A DNA stretch of 64,000 nt from Protopterus annectens (taxonomy: Eukaryota; Chordata; Ceratodontiformes; Protopteridae): contig NC_056725.1 in NCBI RefSeq assembly GCF_019279795.1, positions 1,615,879,801 through 1,615,943,800 of the forward strand, given 5' to 3'. The translations under genes and the position numbers were made by a program. Below the pieces are notes generated by a model. It saw only the letters and a list, made by a program, of their open reading frames with translations. It was not told the origin of the DNA and made no database searches. Shown one piece after another: positions 21,471 to 32,463 of this stretch (positions are counted from its first letter, which is position 1; the number at the start of each line of letters is the position of its first letter).

Positions 21471-22185
21471 AGCAATAACCCACGCCTGGGTGTGGGTAAT
21501 GCTGGATTTACCCACGGTTGGCGTGGTTTGGTCCCGGTGAAGCCCGAGGACCAAACAATGGGTAAATCCAGCATTACCCACACCCAGAGTGGGTTAGAGT
21601 TATTATGCCATTATTTAAGAAAAGAAATGATTACTTTTCTTAAATAATGGCATTGTATAATGCTCTTTGCTGCCCTTCCGCACCTGTCTGGTGTTCACGG
21701 CAGTTCTGATGTACCGCGCATGCGATGCTACGCAGTACATCAGAACTGTGGGCAGCAAAGAACGCAAGTTCTCCGTTGCTTTTACTGTGCTATGTTAAAT
21801 GGGTTTAACATAGCGACAGCTTTTAAAATAAGCAACGGAGATCTCCGTTGCTTATTTTAAGCTGTCTCGCCATGTTAAACTCATTTAACATAGCAGACAG
21901 GTTTAAAGCAACGGAGATCGCAAGATCTCCGTTGCTTTTGTGTCGCTATGTTAAAGGAGTTTAACATAGCGAGACAGCTTTAAAAAGCAACGGAGATCTC
22001 CGTTGCTTTTAAATCTGTCGCTATGTTAAACTCTTTTAACATAGCGACAGTAGTAGTTTTACTAACGAAAAAGTCCGGCGACGGACCTTTTTCCGTTAGT
22101 ATATTGAGGGATTTACCACGGGCACGCTGGTTGGGCTAGCCAATCAGTGTGCACGTTTTTAGGGTAGGCATTGTATAATAACAAA
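21471..22185. mobile_element. Multi-palindrome element, probable non-autonomous DNA transposon(s)
   Basis: Nearly every base lies in an inverted repeat. In order: 21486-21514 pairs with 21559-21587 (29-base arms, inner arms 21527-21534/21548-21555); 21606-21624 with 21634-21652 (19 bases, perfect); 21665-21675 with 21750-21760 and inner 21701-21714 with 21735-21748; the hairpin array 21768-22050; 22061-22077 with 22082-22100; and 22123-22152. The motif ggcattgtataat occurs at 21649 and 22168 and inverted, diverged, at about 21600, so these may be ends of one or nested MITEs. There is no coding capacity. I do not recognise the family. Confidence 0.75.
21768..22050. repeat. Alternating two-palindrome array, period about 77 bp
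   Basis: Palindrome X (agcaacggagatctccgttgct core) occurs at 21831-21852, 21906-21936 (with a gcaa spacer) and 21985-22008, with a half-site at 21771-21780. Palindrome Y (gctatgttaaa...tttaacatagc) occurs at 21787-21817, 21863-21900, 21941-21977 and 22015-22050. They alternate X-Y-X-Y with centres of like motifs about 75 to 80 bases apart, so the array is also a tandem repeat of four units. Each motif is itself self-complementary, so single strands could fold as serial hairpins or as long arms. Confidence 0.9.
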
Positions 22186-22559
22186 TACAAAACATATTGG
22201 TTATAGATGTAGCCTACTAATTGTGCTCTAAATCGGGAAAAAGACAATCTTTTTATACATATGTATGACATCAAAGACTTACATAAGGCGTTTCGTTAGC
22301 CACAGATTTCAGAGTTGTTATACACTAGTCTTAGACTAGATCATGCACAACATTCACCATGGAGCAATAATGGGAAATGGAAACAGCTTTGCAAATTGTA
22401 AAACACTTCATGGTATCACATATGAGAGGCAGATTGAGGTGCTTAACAGGTTTTAAAAGTGGTAGTCCTTCGGAGGTATACTATGCTTCTAACTACTATC
22501 TATTAGCAGCATTAACACTCCATTCTCCTGCACTTTTTAGTAACTAGTAGTACACTAGT

Positions 22560-25170
22560 ATAAATTGAGGACAGAGCTGCATGCAGCCCCTGAGGCTAGA
22601 ATTGTCATCTAAGGTAATTTTACACCTGAGTATCCTTTTATAATTAATTAATAATTGTATTTTGAATTTTTAGAGGGGAGCTGTCATATCATATGACCTT
22701 TTATATGTAGTTACCAAATGCAGGGTTCATAGGACTTTCACTGTCACAATTTCACATTTGCATTGTACTCAGTTTCCTCTGAGGGATGGATGACCTCTGA
22801 TCAGCAGGTTTGGTTAGACTGACACCTGGAGTATATGGCCACTAAACTGTAATTACTACAGAAGTAAAATGTCATATTTTTTTTCACTAGACAAAGCAAC
22901 ATTTATATGAGGTCATATAAAGTAAGGCCCAAACTCCATGCACCAACAGAGGCGAGGTGCTGCCATATTAATAAAGAGTGAAATGCAATGAATTCTTTAA
23001 AGGCAGAATGGCAGTCTTGAGTATGTTTTATACCTGAGTATCCCATTATAATGCCCTGAAACATTTATTATAAATTGACATAAGAGGGCATACATATGGC
23101 TTCACATATATGTACCAAAATGTAATGTTTCAGAGGACTTTTGGTGTTACAGTCTAGCTTTAAGCCTGGCTTCTATGGGGGCATATGATTTCATTTGAGG
23201 GATATATAACCTCTGATCAGGAGACATGGTAGTAGTAATATGCAGACTATATGTGCACTACTTTGTCATTAGAGCAGGAGTAAAAATCATATATATTTCT
23301 AAAGACAAGGTAACATTTCTGTCAGTGTATCTAGGTCAAGGTCTAAATTCCATGTACTGACAAAAGCAATGTGTTGCCATGTAAATAACAACTGGAATAC
23401 AATGAAATCAAGAGGACATGACAGTCTTGAGTATGTTTTCTACTAAAGTATCCTAGTTTAAATTCATGAAACTTTTATTATGAACAGCCATAGGGGAAAT
23501 TACACATGGTTTCATACATAGCTACCAAATACCATGTTTTAAACCACTTCTGATATTGTCATATAACATTATGCCTGGTTTCAACTGGGGATATAGGACC
23601 TCTTTCAGGTAGCAGGGTGAAACTAATGCCACAAATATATGTACACTAAGCTGTCATTATATCAGAAGTAAAGATCTTATGTATTTTTCCAGAAAAAAAG
23701 TTTTATTTTTTATCTGTTGCAAGTCATGGCCATGGCTCAAATGCCATCATTTGAACAATTTGGTTTTGGTGTCAAGTTTAGCACTGAGATGCACTGAAAT
23801 CCCTAAGGGTTAAATAGCAATCTTGTATGTATTTTATACATGAACATCCTTTTTCACTACCCAAAAGTTTCATAGTGAAAGCTGTTTTAAAGAGGGACTA
23901 GCATTTTAACTCTTATACTTAGGTTCCAAATGCAAGGGCCCATATGCATTCTCTGTCACTGGTTTCCATTTTGCATGTTTCTCAGTTTCTATTTGGGCTG
24001 CAAATAATATTTGCTCAGGAAGCAGATTACAACACTGGTCCAGAAAACAGCTTTACCAAGTTATCATTACATTTTCACTAAAGGTCAAGCATATTTACAT
24101 AGAAAATGTTTTTACTCATTTGCAACATGCTATGGCTCAAATGCAATGGCACAAAGCAAAAGGTTGCAGTCATATTTAGCATTAAACTGCACTTAAATAC
24201 CTATAATTAGAATATCAGTCTTGCATGTATTTTATAGCTCAATATCCTATTTTCAGTATCCAAAAGCTTATAATGTAACCTCAAAGTTGGCCTAGCATAT
24301 AGCCTTTTATAAAGTGGTAACATGCAGTGGATTCATAAGACTTCAGTGTTACATTCAGACATTCTGAATTATATTTGGTTTCCAGTGGGGCCACATATGA
24401 CTTCTTCTCTGTATAAATACTACTACACTAGCCCAGAACATGTAATTGCTGAGCTATTGTTATGACAGAAGTAATAGGTATTATTTTATTTATTCATTAA
24501 CTGGGCAACCTAACTGAACACAAGTTTATTTTTTCAGGGGCAACCTGGAAGCACTGTCTGGTTAAAGGACTTGCTCAGAGTTGCAAGTCCTTAAAAAGAG
24601 GCTGAGAGACTCAAACCATGGGCTGTGGGAAGCAGCTCATTAATAATTATAGCCATAATCCTCTGAGGTGATGTCCAGTACAAAAATTTTACTTATTTCT
24701 CAGGAAAATTAAAGTTTTCAGTTGTAATATGTAGTGGGTCTGATGGTATTGTTTGAAGTAGGCGAAGAGTTGGTGTTAAGTGTACTGTTGAGCTTCCCTA
24801 AAATCCTTGTGTATAGAAAAGCAGTTTTAAATGCATGGTATAGCTGAGAATCTTGCTATCACTACCTTAAAGCTACATAACAAAATCTCAAAGGAAGACC
24901 GACATGTGGCCTTTTATATATAGGTAACTATATGGAGGTACCTAGGTCTTTATTATCGGGATTGTGTATGACTTCTGCCCAGAATCTATATGACAGTTCT
25001 AGTCAGGAATGCATATTTATTGAGGTGTCATAAAATCAGAAATAATTATCCTTTGTTTAACAAGAAAAAAACATTTTGTTGTTGGTAGTATCTTGTCACA
25101 GCTGAAGCGGTTCCATCACGAATAACTGATATGTGAGTATTCACAATTAAAAGGTTTAAAACCTTAATTT
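22560..25170. repeat. Diverged tandem array, about six units of about 400 bp
   Basis: Units are recognisable by ordered landmarks: a cttgagtatgttttatacctgagtatcc-like start, ...gccttttatat-gta-taccaaatgca, ...actttcactgtcac, ...gacctctgatcag, ...cagaagtaaa..tcatat, ...aatgcaatgaa. Starts fall near 22612, 23018, 23427, 23822, 24213 and 24840. The first four intervals are 390-410 bases; the longer fifth is explained by a roughly 200-base insertion at 24480-24690. Units are well diverged, so the array is old. No coding signal. Confidence 0.75.
24480..24690 (-). mobile_element. MIR-like SINE fragment inside the tandem array
   Basis: Contains ggttaaaggacttgctcagagttgcaagt and later gagactcaaaccatgg, which resembles, in antisense, the MIR/CORE-SINE pattern around aagttacttaacc and the tRNA-like B box. 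The same kind of text is at 47876-48040. It accounts for the extra length of the fifth 400-bp unit. Confidence 0.5.
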
Positions 25171-25970
25171 CCAACTAAAAGAATAAATGAATAAGTAAGT
25201 TAGCTAGTAAATAAATAAATAAATAAATAAATATGTTCATACTCCCTCATTCCCCTAATTGCGATAAAATGAGTAAGGAAGAATGATGGACTGATTTTTT
25301 TTACTATTCAACTTTTTTAATAGTTCTGTTGTCTAATTTATGTTGCTTGTTAGTTTTCTTTTCAGTGTGGGAAATTGTTGGATCAGTGCATTTGGAGGCA
25401 TGTATGCATATATGCATATTGATTTAGTACAACTCTTTAATGTAATTATACTACACACACAGTGGCTTTTTATCAGATATGTTTAAAGGACCACCAGTTT
25501 TTTGTTTTTGTTTGATGACCTGGAATGTCACTTACTGTATACAAATGCGATAGTTTAGGATGGTACTTTCACACTTATTTTGGTTTTAGGAAGAAGGGCT
25601 GTTTTATAATATTTTACTGACTCAGGTGATAGAAGCAAGCTAAAATGTTCTTTTGCTTCTGGCAACTGTTTTTCCTGGTGGTAATGCAGTTTTAATGCTG
25701 AGTAGAAGTTGCCCCTTTGAGGCTGTATTATTGGTGAGTAAGGATATAGATATTTGTAGAAATGTGATTGTGAAAATGAACCCACATAATTCTGAAGACA
25801 TTGGGTAACTCTCTTTCAATGTTCTTTACTTCATGCATTTTTAATACCTTTATTTGTTTACACTTTTGTTGACCAGGTTAGTCCCACTAGGCCAGTGTTC
25901 TCTTTTCAGGAGAGACTTGAGGTAGCATTCATACTGATTAGGGAAAATATGAACAGGGCACTAAGGAACT
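25170..25970. other. No gene seen
   Basis: Contains (AAAT)n at 25205-25236. Otherwise AT-rich, with no recognised feature. Confidence 0.4.
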
Positions 25971-25974
25971 TCTC

Positions 25975-26210
25975 CTACTCTGTTTTGATAAGTGCCATGT
26001 GATCTTTTACAGCCACCTGAACTACCACAAACTCAGCCAGATGGGACTTTGATTTAACATCTCATCCAAAGGATAGCACACTCAGGATTGCAGCATCCCC
26101 CTTACACTACACTACTGGAAAATTCATCAAAGCACTGGGGTGGGAGCAGAACTCAGTGTTCTGATCTTCCACTATCAAAGGAAAGTGTGCTACCTGTTGA
26201 GCTATAGATA
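25975..26210 (-). mobile_element. LF-SINE/Deu-SINE-like element
   Basis: On plus the block tttacagccacctgaac...gggactttgatttaacatctcatccaaaggatagc...gcagcatccccctt parallels the conserved core I recall for LF-SINE, the SINE of coelacanth that seeded conserved elements in tetrapods. On minus, the tRNA-like head is clear: A box TAGCTCAACAGGTAGCAC at about 26206-26189 and a weaker B box near gagttctgctcc. The head is at the right, so the element is on minus. Family assignment is from memory. Confidence 0.7.
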
Positions 26211-26242
26211 TATAAATATAAGTATGTATGTATATACATACA

Positions 26243-26243
26243 G

Positions 26244-26323
<80 letters not shown>

Positions 26324-26347
26324 ATAGATATAGATATAGATAGATAT
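26243..26347. repeat. (CA)n-(TA)n-(GATA)n compound microsatellite
   Basis: About 11 CA units, about 27 TA units, then degenerate gatata. Frames across it are low-complexity artefacts. Confidence 0.95.
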
Positions 26348-26459
26348 GAGAACAGGGCAGTTCACCTAATGATCAGTTCATTGAACATTCTAAATGCCAA
26401 TATAATTGATCAAAGACACTTATGATCAGAGAATGCCAGCATTACTTTGCCGGAGGCCA

Positions 26460-26590
26460 CAATATATCAGGGAGTGGGTAGTTTCCCTTTCCTCACTATT
26501 CTGTGATCTTGGAGTTGGTATATATAATTAGCATGAGGTATGGAGATTGCAGAGGTTTTCCCCCTGCAAAAAAAAAAAAAAATGAAATAC
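26460..26590 (+). mobile_element. Core-only copy of G-rich MITE family
   Basis: Reads cctcactattctgtgatcttggagttggtatatataattag...cccctgcaaaaa. This core recurs at 55265-55380, 52210-52320 (minus) and 61130-61210 (minus). No long inverted repeats are evident here, so it is a decayed or partial copy. Confidence 0.5.
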
Positions 26591-26699
26591 AAGTTTTCTT
26601 TTTCCAAGTGTTTTGATAGTTTAAGTTTCAGTCTAACAGATTCAATAGTGTGTGGTTCCTGGATTGTTCCTTTCACAGAATTGTCCATAAATCATATAT

Positions 26700-27195
26700 A
26701 TAATATATCCATATGTTTATGTATATGTAGTTGAAATTCAAATGTTATAATGCTCATTTAGTCAATAAGTTAGTATGGGTGTAAAAGAAGAGTAACTGCA
26801 GAAATAACTGAATGCTCATTTGTGTGAATCCAATATGGCTGAATGCACGTTTTATGTAGTGTAGGTAAGTAGGTGTGCAGGAAGTTGAATGTTTGACTGA
26901 AAAGGTGCTGGTTGTGACAATGTATAAGACTGCATTATACTGATTAGAATGTCCTTACAAGTGTTTGCAGGATAGTGTTAGAGTAAGGGCTAGATAATGA
27001 TTTTGATTTAGTGTTGTGCCTGCTCAGTGTTGTGTGTGTGTTACATGCCTTTTGTTTTGTGTAGTGATAGTGTTAGGGAAAAGGTTTTTAGTAATGTAAT
27101 GTATGGGGGTTGGGGTTAGGGGCAACCCCCTGCCCACCCTTACTCATACGTGCTAAACCTAACCTGTGCTAGTAAACCCAGCCTTAAACATTATG
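26700..27195. other. No gene seen; flank of DIRS element
   Basis: A short palindromic G-rich patch at 27104-27128 (ggggttgggg...caacccc) is the only structure. It could form a small hairpin and has one telomere-like ggggttagggg, which is not a telomeric array. Confidence 0.4.
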
Positions 27196-27345
27196 ATCTG
27201 AAGTAGTTAACTTCATTTGTCCATCAACCTATGGGTTATCGGATCCATATCGGATCCGAGCCGGCAGCTTCCAACAGCTAAGATCCGAGCTCCAAACTCC
27301 TCCCCCTTACCCATAATCCCCTGCTATCCCTTCCTGACCTCAGAT
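27196..27345 (+). repeat. DIRS left inverted terminal repeat
   Basis: Begins atctgaagtagttaac and includes gggttatcggatccatatcg, matched by the reverse complement of 32464-32605. Mismatches are few (for example ccggcagc versus caggcagc). Confidence 0.93.
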
Positions 27346-27581
27346 ATAGTTTGCCGTGGTTCTCTCAGCAGCTTGATCGAGCTTCCAGGCATGGTAGTGT
27401 TGGATTTGTGAGAAAAAATCTTCTTTTTTCCTATTTTAAACAAATTTTTGCATGTGTGTGAGTTAGTATAGTTCCCAGTAGCTTTAACGTTTTTCTTTAT
27501 TAGTGTTATTATTCCCTCCCCCTTGTGTATGCGTTAGGGTGTGTGTTTTTGGGGCCTAGTGAGTGTGTTTCCTTTGTAGGT

Positions 27582-29185
27582 ATGGCGGAGGCACCCAAAA
27601 CTTTCTTTTCAAAGCTGTCCCCAGCAGATGGCCACACTCGGTGTGTTTTATGCCTTGGGGTTGAACATCTTTCCACCGGCTGCACTATTTGCGCAGCGTT
27701 CAACCCCAGGGCCCTCAAGGACCGGAGGTCGAAGATGATTCTGGCGGGACTTCTGCCCCCGGACTCGGCTTCGTCCTCTGGTCCGTCCGTGGCACCCGGC
27801 CCCAGGGACAGCCTGCTCAGACATCCCAGATAGTTCCCTTGCTGGAACAGGATTTCGTTGGTGAGGCCTCTTCAAACAGCCCCCCCGAGGAGGTCCCTCA
27901 CAAACGGAAGTGCAAGAGGAGGCACTTGGACTCCCCTGAGTCATTGACAGAGGACACAGATTTGGAGGAAGGGGAAGGTTCCCCAAGGTCACCCCCCGTC
28001 TGCGCCGGCTCCGATCCACATGTTGGATCTAAGGGAGGGTCTGCTCTCGTATCCTAGGGAGAGCAGTTCTCCTTCAGCATTCAATGTCATGGAGAGGGTT
28101 TTGTCGAGGGACTCTAGGCCCCCGGCTTCAGCTACGGCTCCACCCTGGACTCCCTTTCAGACGGGTCCGCCTTCAATCACCCGGCCCCAGGGACAGCCTG
28201 CTCAGACGTCCCAGATAGTTCTCTTGTTGGAACAGGATTTGGTTGGTGAGGCCTCTTCGGACAGCCCCCCCCGAGGAGGTCCCTCACAACCGGAAGTGCA
28301 AGAGGAGGCACTTGGACTCCCCTGAGTCCTTGACAGAAGACACCGATTTGGAGGAAGGGGAAGGTTCCCCAAGGTCACCCAAGGTGTGTTTCTGGAGGCG
28401 TTTGAAGCAGGCCTCCCGCCGATCCCCTGGTAGACTTGACTACTACCAGGGCATGGAAGGAACCGGACACTGTGGAGCCCATTTTAAAGAGGCCGGACAA
28501 AATTCTCAGCCCCCCTTCGGACAGGTCATTTTGGAGCAAGGGAGCCCCGGTAGAAGCCATGTTGGTGGCGGCCACCACCAAAAGGGAACTGGCCCAGGAG
28601 AGTTCCTCGGTCCATCCTCCAGACAAGGAGTCTCGGACGATGGACCATCTGGGGAAGCGGGTGTTCGCTTCAGCCACCTTTTCTGTGAGGTCACTGAACT
28701 ATATGGCACACGTGATATGGCTCCAGCAGGATCTTATCAAAGAATAAGCTGGGTCGCCCCCAGAGTCCATGTTGGCGGAGGACAAGAAAGTGTACTCTAC
28801 CCGAATGGCCACTCTCAAGTCTATCTCCAATACCTCTATGTGGCTACTATCCCATGCCATGGAAGGAGCCGCTAGAGCTAGCAGAGTGGGCATCATCCTA
28901 TGGCAACAGGTGTGGTTCCATCATTGTGATTTCGCGGAACCCTTTAAGGCATCGTTCGCAAATGCCCCGTTTGATGGTTCTGCCCTTTTTGGCAAAACCG
29001 TACGCGACACACTGGTCCAGAGCGAAAAAGACGGGAAGACGTTGTCTGCCGTCGGAGTCCGTTTCTCTGCTCCCCAGAGGTCCTTCTCCAGGAACCAAAA
29101 GGGACAGAAGAAGATGTGGTTCCGGAAGTCTCAACAGTTCCATTTCGCTCCGGACCCCTCATCCTTCAGAGGCAGAGGAGGATAG
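27582..29185 (+). pseudogene. DIRS gag-like ORF
   Basis: Starts MAEAPKTFFSKLSPADGH, then a finger CVLCLGVEH...GCTICAAF of the type seen in vertebrate DIRS gag proteins. An acidic region (RRHLDSPESLTEDTDLEEGE) follows, and it occurs twice because of an internal duplication. The capsid-like part reads RTMDHLGKRVFASATFSVRS, KKVYSTRMATLKSISNTSMW and ends in a basic, glycine-rich tail (FRGRGG). Frame changes near 27790 and in the duplication, and a TAA at about 28745, break it. In live elements this protein packages the RNA. Confidence 0.85.
27797..28378 (+). repeat. Internal direct duplication in DIRS gag
   Basis: About 197 bases from cggccccagggacagc to ggttccccaaggtcaccc occur at 27797-27993 and again at 28182-28378, offset 385 to 386 bases. 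A C-run is one base longer in the second copy. The offset is not a multiple of three, so the duplication itself shifts the frame. Identity is very high, suggesting a recent event. Confidence 0.93.
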
Positions 29186-29189
29186 GGTG

Positions 29190-31166
29190 GATGCTGCCTT
29201 AGAGGCAGAGGGGGCCCGAAGAACTTTGGGTCCAGAGAACCTTTCTCTGATCGGCCCACGCAGCAACCCTGAGGGGTTACCCGACTGCTCCACTCTGGAG
29301 GCAGTCGGGGGGCATTTCTTGAGGCACCTGGCAGCTTGGGAGTCCATTACAACAGATCGCTGGGTGCTTCAGATCATATCCAGAGGCTACAAGATCCCTT
29401 TTCTCAATCCCCCTCTCAGTCCCTGAAGCCTCCCCAATGCTCCACCCAATCAAAGGGAGGCGGCAGCTGAGAAAATATTCCGGCTGCTAGAAAAAAGAGC
29501 AATCCAGCATGTCCCCCCAGACCAGTCCGGATCAGGCTTTTACTCCAGGTTCTTCTTGGTGCCAAAAAAGACGGGGGACCTAAGACCAATCCTCGACCTG
29601 TCCTTCCTGAACCTGTCAGTAGCCAAAGAAAAGTTCCGGATGGTCACTCTTCAATCCATTCTCCCCCTTCTGCAGGAGAATGACTGGATGTGCTCCATAG
29701 ACCTCAAGGATGCGTACTACCACATTTTGATGGACAGATGATCCAGGAGGTTCCTCCGCTTCCGGCTGGGAGCCAGCCATTACCAGTTCAGGGTCCTTCC
29801 CTTTGGTCTCACCACAGCCCCCAGGGTGTTCACCAAAGTGTTAACCGCTGTAGCGGCCTACCTGAGACTCCAGGGAATTCATGTCTTTCCGTACCTGGAC
29901 GACTGGCTCCTGACTGCCCCCACCAGGCATCTACTTTGCACTGTCAGGGATTATTTTCTCCATCTAGCTCCCCGGCTGAGGATCACGATCAACATCGGAA
30001 AATCTTTCCTTCTGCCAACGCAAATTCTAGATTTCATCGGAGCCAGATTGAACACCAACCAGCTTCTAGCCTTCTTGACTCCGGACCGGCTATGAACTCT
30101 GAAACTCCATGTACTGGCCCTTCTACAATCCCCAGCTCCCCCTGCGGAATTGGTCCTGAGGGCTGTAGACTCGATGGCGGCAACCATTAAACTACTACCC
30201 ATGGCGTGCTTAAACATGAGAGTTCTTCAATGGACCTTACAAGTCCAGTGGTCCTTCCTGCTACATCCCCTGAGCTTTCTCGTTCCTCTCAGCAGGGTGT
30301 GCAAGAAAGCCCTCTTATGGTGGCTCCAGTCCCCAGACCTCCAGAAAGGGCACCCTTTTTCTGTATCCCCTCCTCTAGCCGCAGTGACCATGGACGCCTC
30401 TCGCCTCGGGTGGGAGGGGCACTGCTTGGGCAGGACCATCCAAGGCATGTGGAACCATTCGGAGACCTCATTGCAATGTCCTAGAGATGAGAGCAGTGTT
30501 TTTGGCGTTGCAAGCACTTCAAAGCCTTCTTCCCTTGGGGACAATTGCAATCCAGACAGACAACATGTCGGTCATCTAGTATATCAACAAACAAGGGGGA
30601 ACCAGGTCCTATCCACTTTGTTGGGAGGCCATGAGAGTGTGGAAATGGGCTACATCCACCAACCGCTTTCTCATAGCGATGCACATTTCGGGATGGTCCA
30701 ACATTTTGGCAGACAGACTGAGTCGATCCATCCTGTCACCGTACGAGTGGTCTCTGAATCCAAAAGTAGCGAAGCAAATCTTCTCCAAATGGGGTCAACC
30801 TCATTGCGATCTTTTCGCCTCTCCTTCAAGCACAAAGTGCAGCGACTACTTCGCTCTAATTCCCCCACCAAGGGAATCCCCCAGAGACGCTCTGGTGCAT
30901 GTCTGGCCACCCGGTGTACTCTATGCTTACCCTCCTCTGCCCCTGATGCTCAAATTTTTACAGAAAGCCAGATGGTTGGGGAGCAGAATAATCCTCATTG
31001 CCCCATTCTGGCCTCGTCAAGCTTGGTTCCCTTATCTATGGTCTCATCTAGTGAATCCCCCATGGATTCTAGATCCCATTCCGGATCTGATCTCTCACCC
31101 ATCAGGCCTGTCAACCCCGAATCTGGACAACCTCAAGCTCACAGCTTGGTTTATCCAGTTCCAATG
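29190..31166 (+). pseudogene. DIRS reverse transcriptase and RNase H
   Basis: RT blocks: FFLVPKKTGDLRPILDLSFL, MCSIDLKDAYYHI (motif A aspartate), FRVLPFGLTTAPRVFTKV (motif B) and FPYLDDWLL (motif C, YLDD). RNase H follows with AAVTMDASRLGWEGH (catalytic DAS), then in another frame EMRAVFLALQAL and IQTDNMSV, and RLSRSIL..EW, as in DIRS. Stops: TGA at 29424 and 29739, TGA at 30093, TAG at 30577; a frameshift lies near 30470. Most of the RT lies in one frame, broken only by single-base stop changes, so the copy is fairly young. Makes the DNA copy of the element in live relatives. Confidence 0.92.
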
Positions 31167-32198
31167 ATAGCTAGGACTCCTGGTATCTCGTCCCCTATCA
31201 AGGCTATTCTAGTAGCCGTGCACAAGCCATCTACTAGAAGAATCTATAACAGTAAATGGAAACGTTTCTCTATTTGGGCGGAGCATCAGAACTTAGATCC
31301 CTTTACAGCTCCGTTGCCAACAGTGCTACATTTTCTGTCAGGGTTATTCGACCAAGGTGCTAGCTCTTCTACGGTCAAAGTCCAGTTGGCCGCAATCTCT
31401 CATTATCATGTTGGCAGTGATCTCAGCCCTTTGACTTCGTCCAAATTATGTAAGACCTTCCTAAAAGGCACTTTCCTACTAAGACCTCCGGTAAAAGATG
31501 CAGTCCCTCCTTGGGATTTAACTCTTGTACTTCAGTCTCTAATAGCTCCTCCCTTTGAGCCTACAACTTAGGTGGATCTGAAATACTTATCTTGGAAGAC
31601 GGCATTTCTTATTGCCATAACTTCGGCCAGAAGGGTCTCGGAGCTTCAAGCCCTTTGCGCCAAGCCACAGTATTTGATTTTCCACAAAGATAGAGTCTCA
31701 CTCAGGACCAACCCCTCCTTTCTGCCCAAAATTGCATCGGAGTCTAATATCAACCAATCTATTAATTTACCAGTCTTCTTCCCAAATTATCAGAACAAAG
31801 GTGAATACAAGTTGCACTCTTTAGACGTACATAGGCAACTTAGATTCTATTTGCACAGGACAGCTGATCACAGGAAATCAGACCAGCTTTTTGTATCCTT
31901 TGCTAAGCCCTCTTTGGGAAATCCTGTATCAAAAGTCACATTGTCCAGATGGATTTCCCAATGTATTCTTTTGGCATATGAGAGTTCGGGCTGGCCTGCA
32001 CCTCAAGGAGTTCATGCCCATTCTATCCGGTCGATGTCTACCTCTACGGCTTTTCGATCTAGGGTGTCATTGGATGACATTTGTTCAGCAGCCACTTGGG
32101 CTTCATCTCATACATTTATAAATCATTACAAGTTGGATATTGTTTCCAGAGGGAGAGCATCCTTTGGCTCTGCAGTGCTCCGGAACATCCTTCCATGA
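31164..32198 (+). pseudogene. DIRS tyrosine recombinase
   Basis: The N-terminal SAM-like part reads IYNSKWKRFSIWAEHQ. The catalytic part contains ITSARRVSELQAL with the first arginine, HAHSIRSMSTS (the H-x-x-R box), WASSHTFINHYKLD with a histidine and the nucleophile tyrosine, and ends VLRNILP just before the internal complementary region. A single TAG at 31569 splits the frame; 31572-32198 is open for 208 codons with all catalytic residues. This enzyme inserts the circular DNA copy into the genome. Close to the family's usual length of about 340 residues. Confidence 0.92.
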
Positions 32199-32233
32199 GG
32201 ACCTCCCAAGAATCAGGTAGCTGGGGACTCTGT

Positions 32234-32337
32234 CCCATAGGTTGATGGACAAATGAAGTTAACTACTTCAGATTTAGAAGTTATGTACTTACCATAACGT
32301 TCCATCTGAGAAGGTAAACTTAATTTGTCAGCAACCA
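32234..32337 (+). repeat. DIRS internal complementary region
   Basis: 32234-32273 is the reverse complement of the left outer end (27196-27235). 32274-32337 is the reverse complement of the right outer end (32580-32642). The two lie back to back, as in DIRS-1, where this region templates joining of the ends into a circle. Confidence 0.93.
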
Positions 32338-32463
32338 TCCCTCCCTCCTTCCCCCTAACCTATATGGATGGTCAAAGGACTCCTGCGGTCATGGCGGTTT
32401 GTTTCCAGGTTAGAGTAGGGAGGTGGTTCTTGGTATCGTATGGTTTATGGATAAGCAAACTCG

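Noticed and set aside
21768..22050. CRISPR-like repeat-spacer pattern
   Set aside because: The intervening pieces are themselves repeated palindromes, not unique spacers, and the context is vertebrate transposons.
27104..27128. Telomere-like ggggttagggg
   Set aside because: A single unit in a G-rich hairpin, not an array.
30150..31571. 473-codon open frame on plus
   Set aside because: Not one protein. It runs through RNase H in the correct frame only at its start and recombinase in the correct frame at its end; the middle is out of frame.
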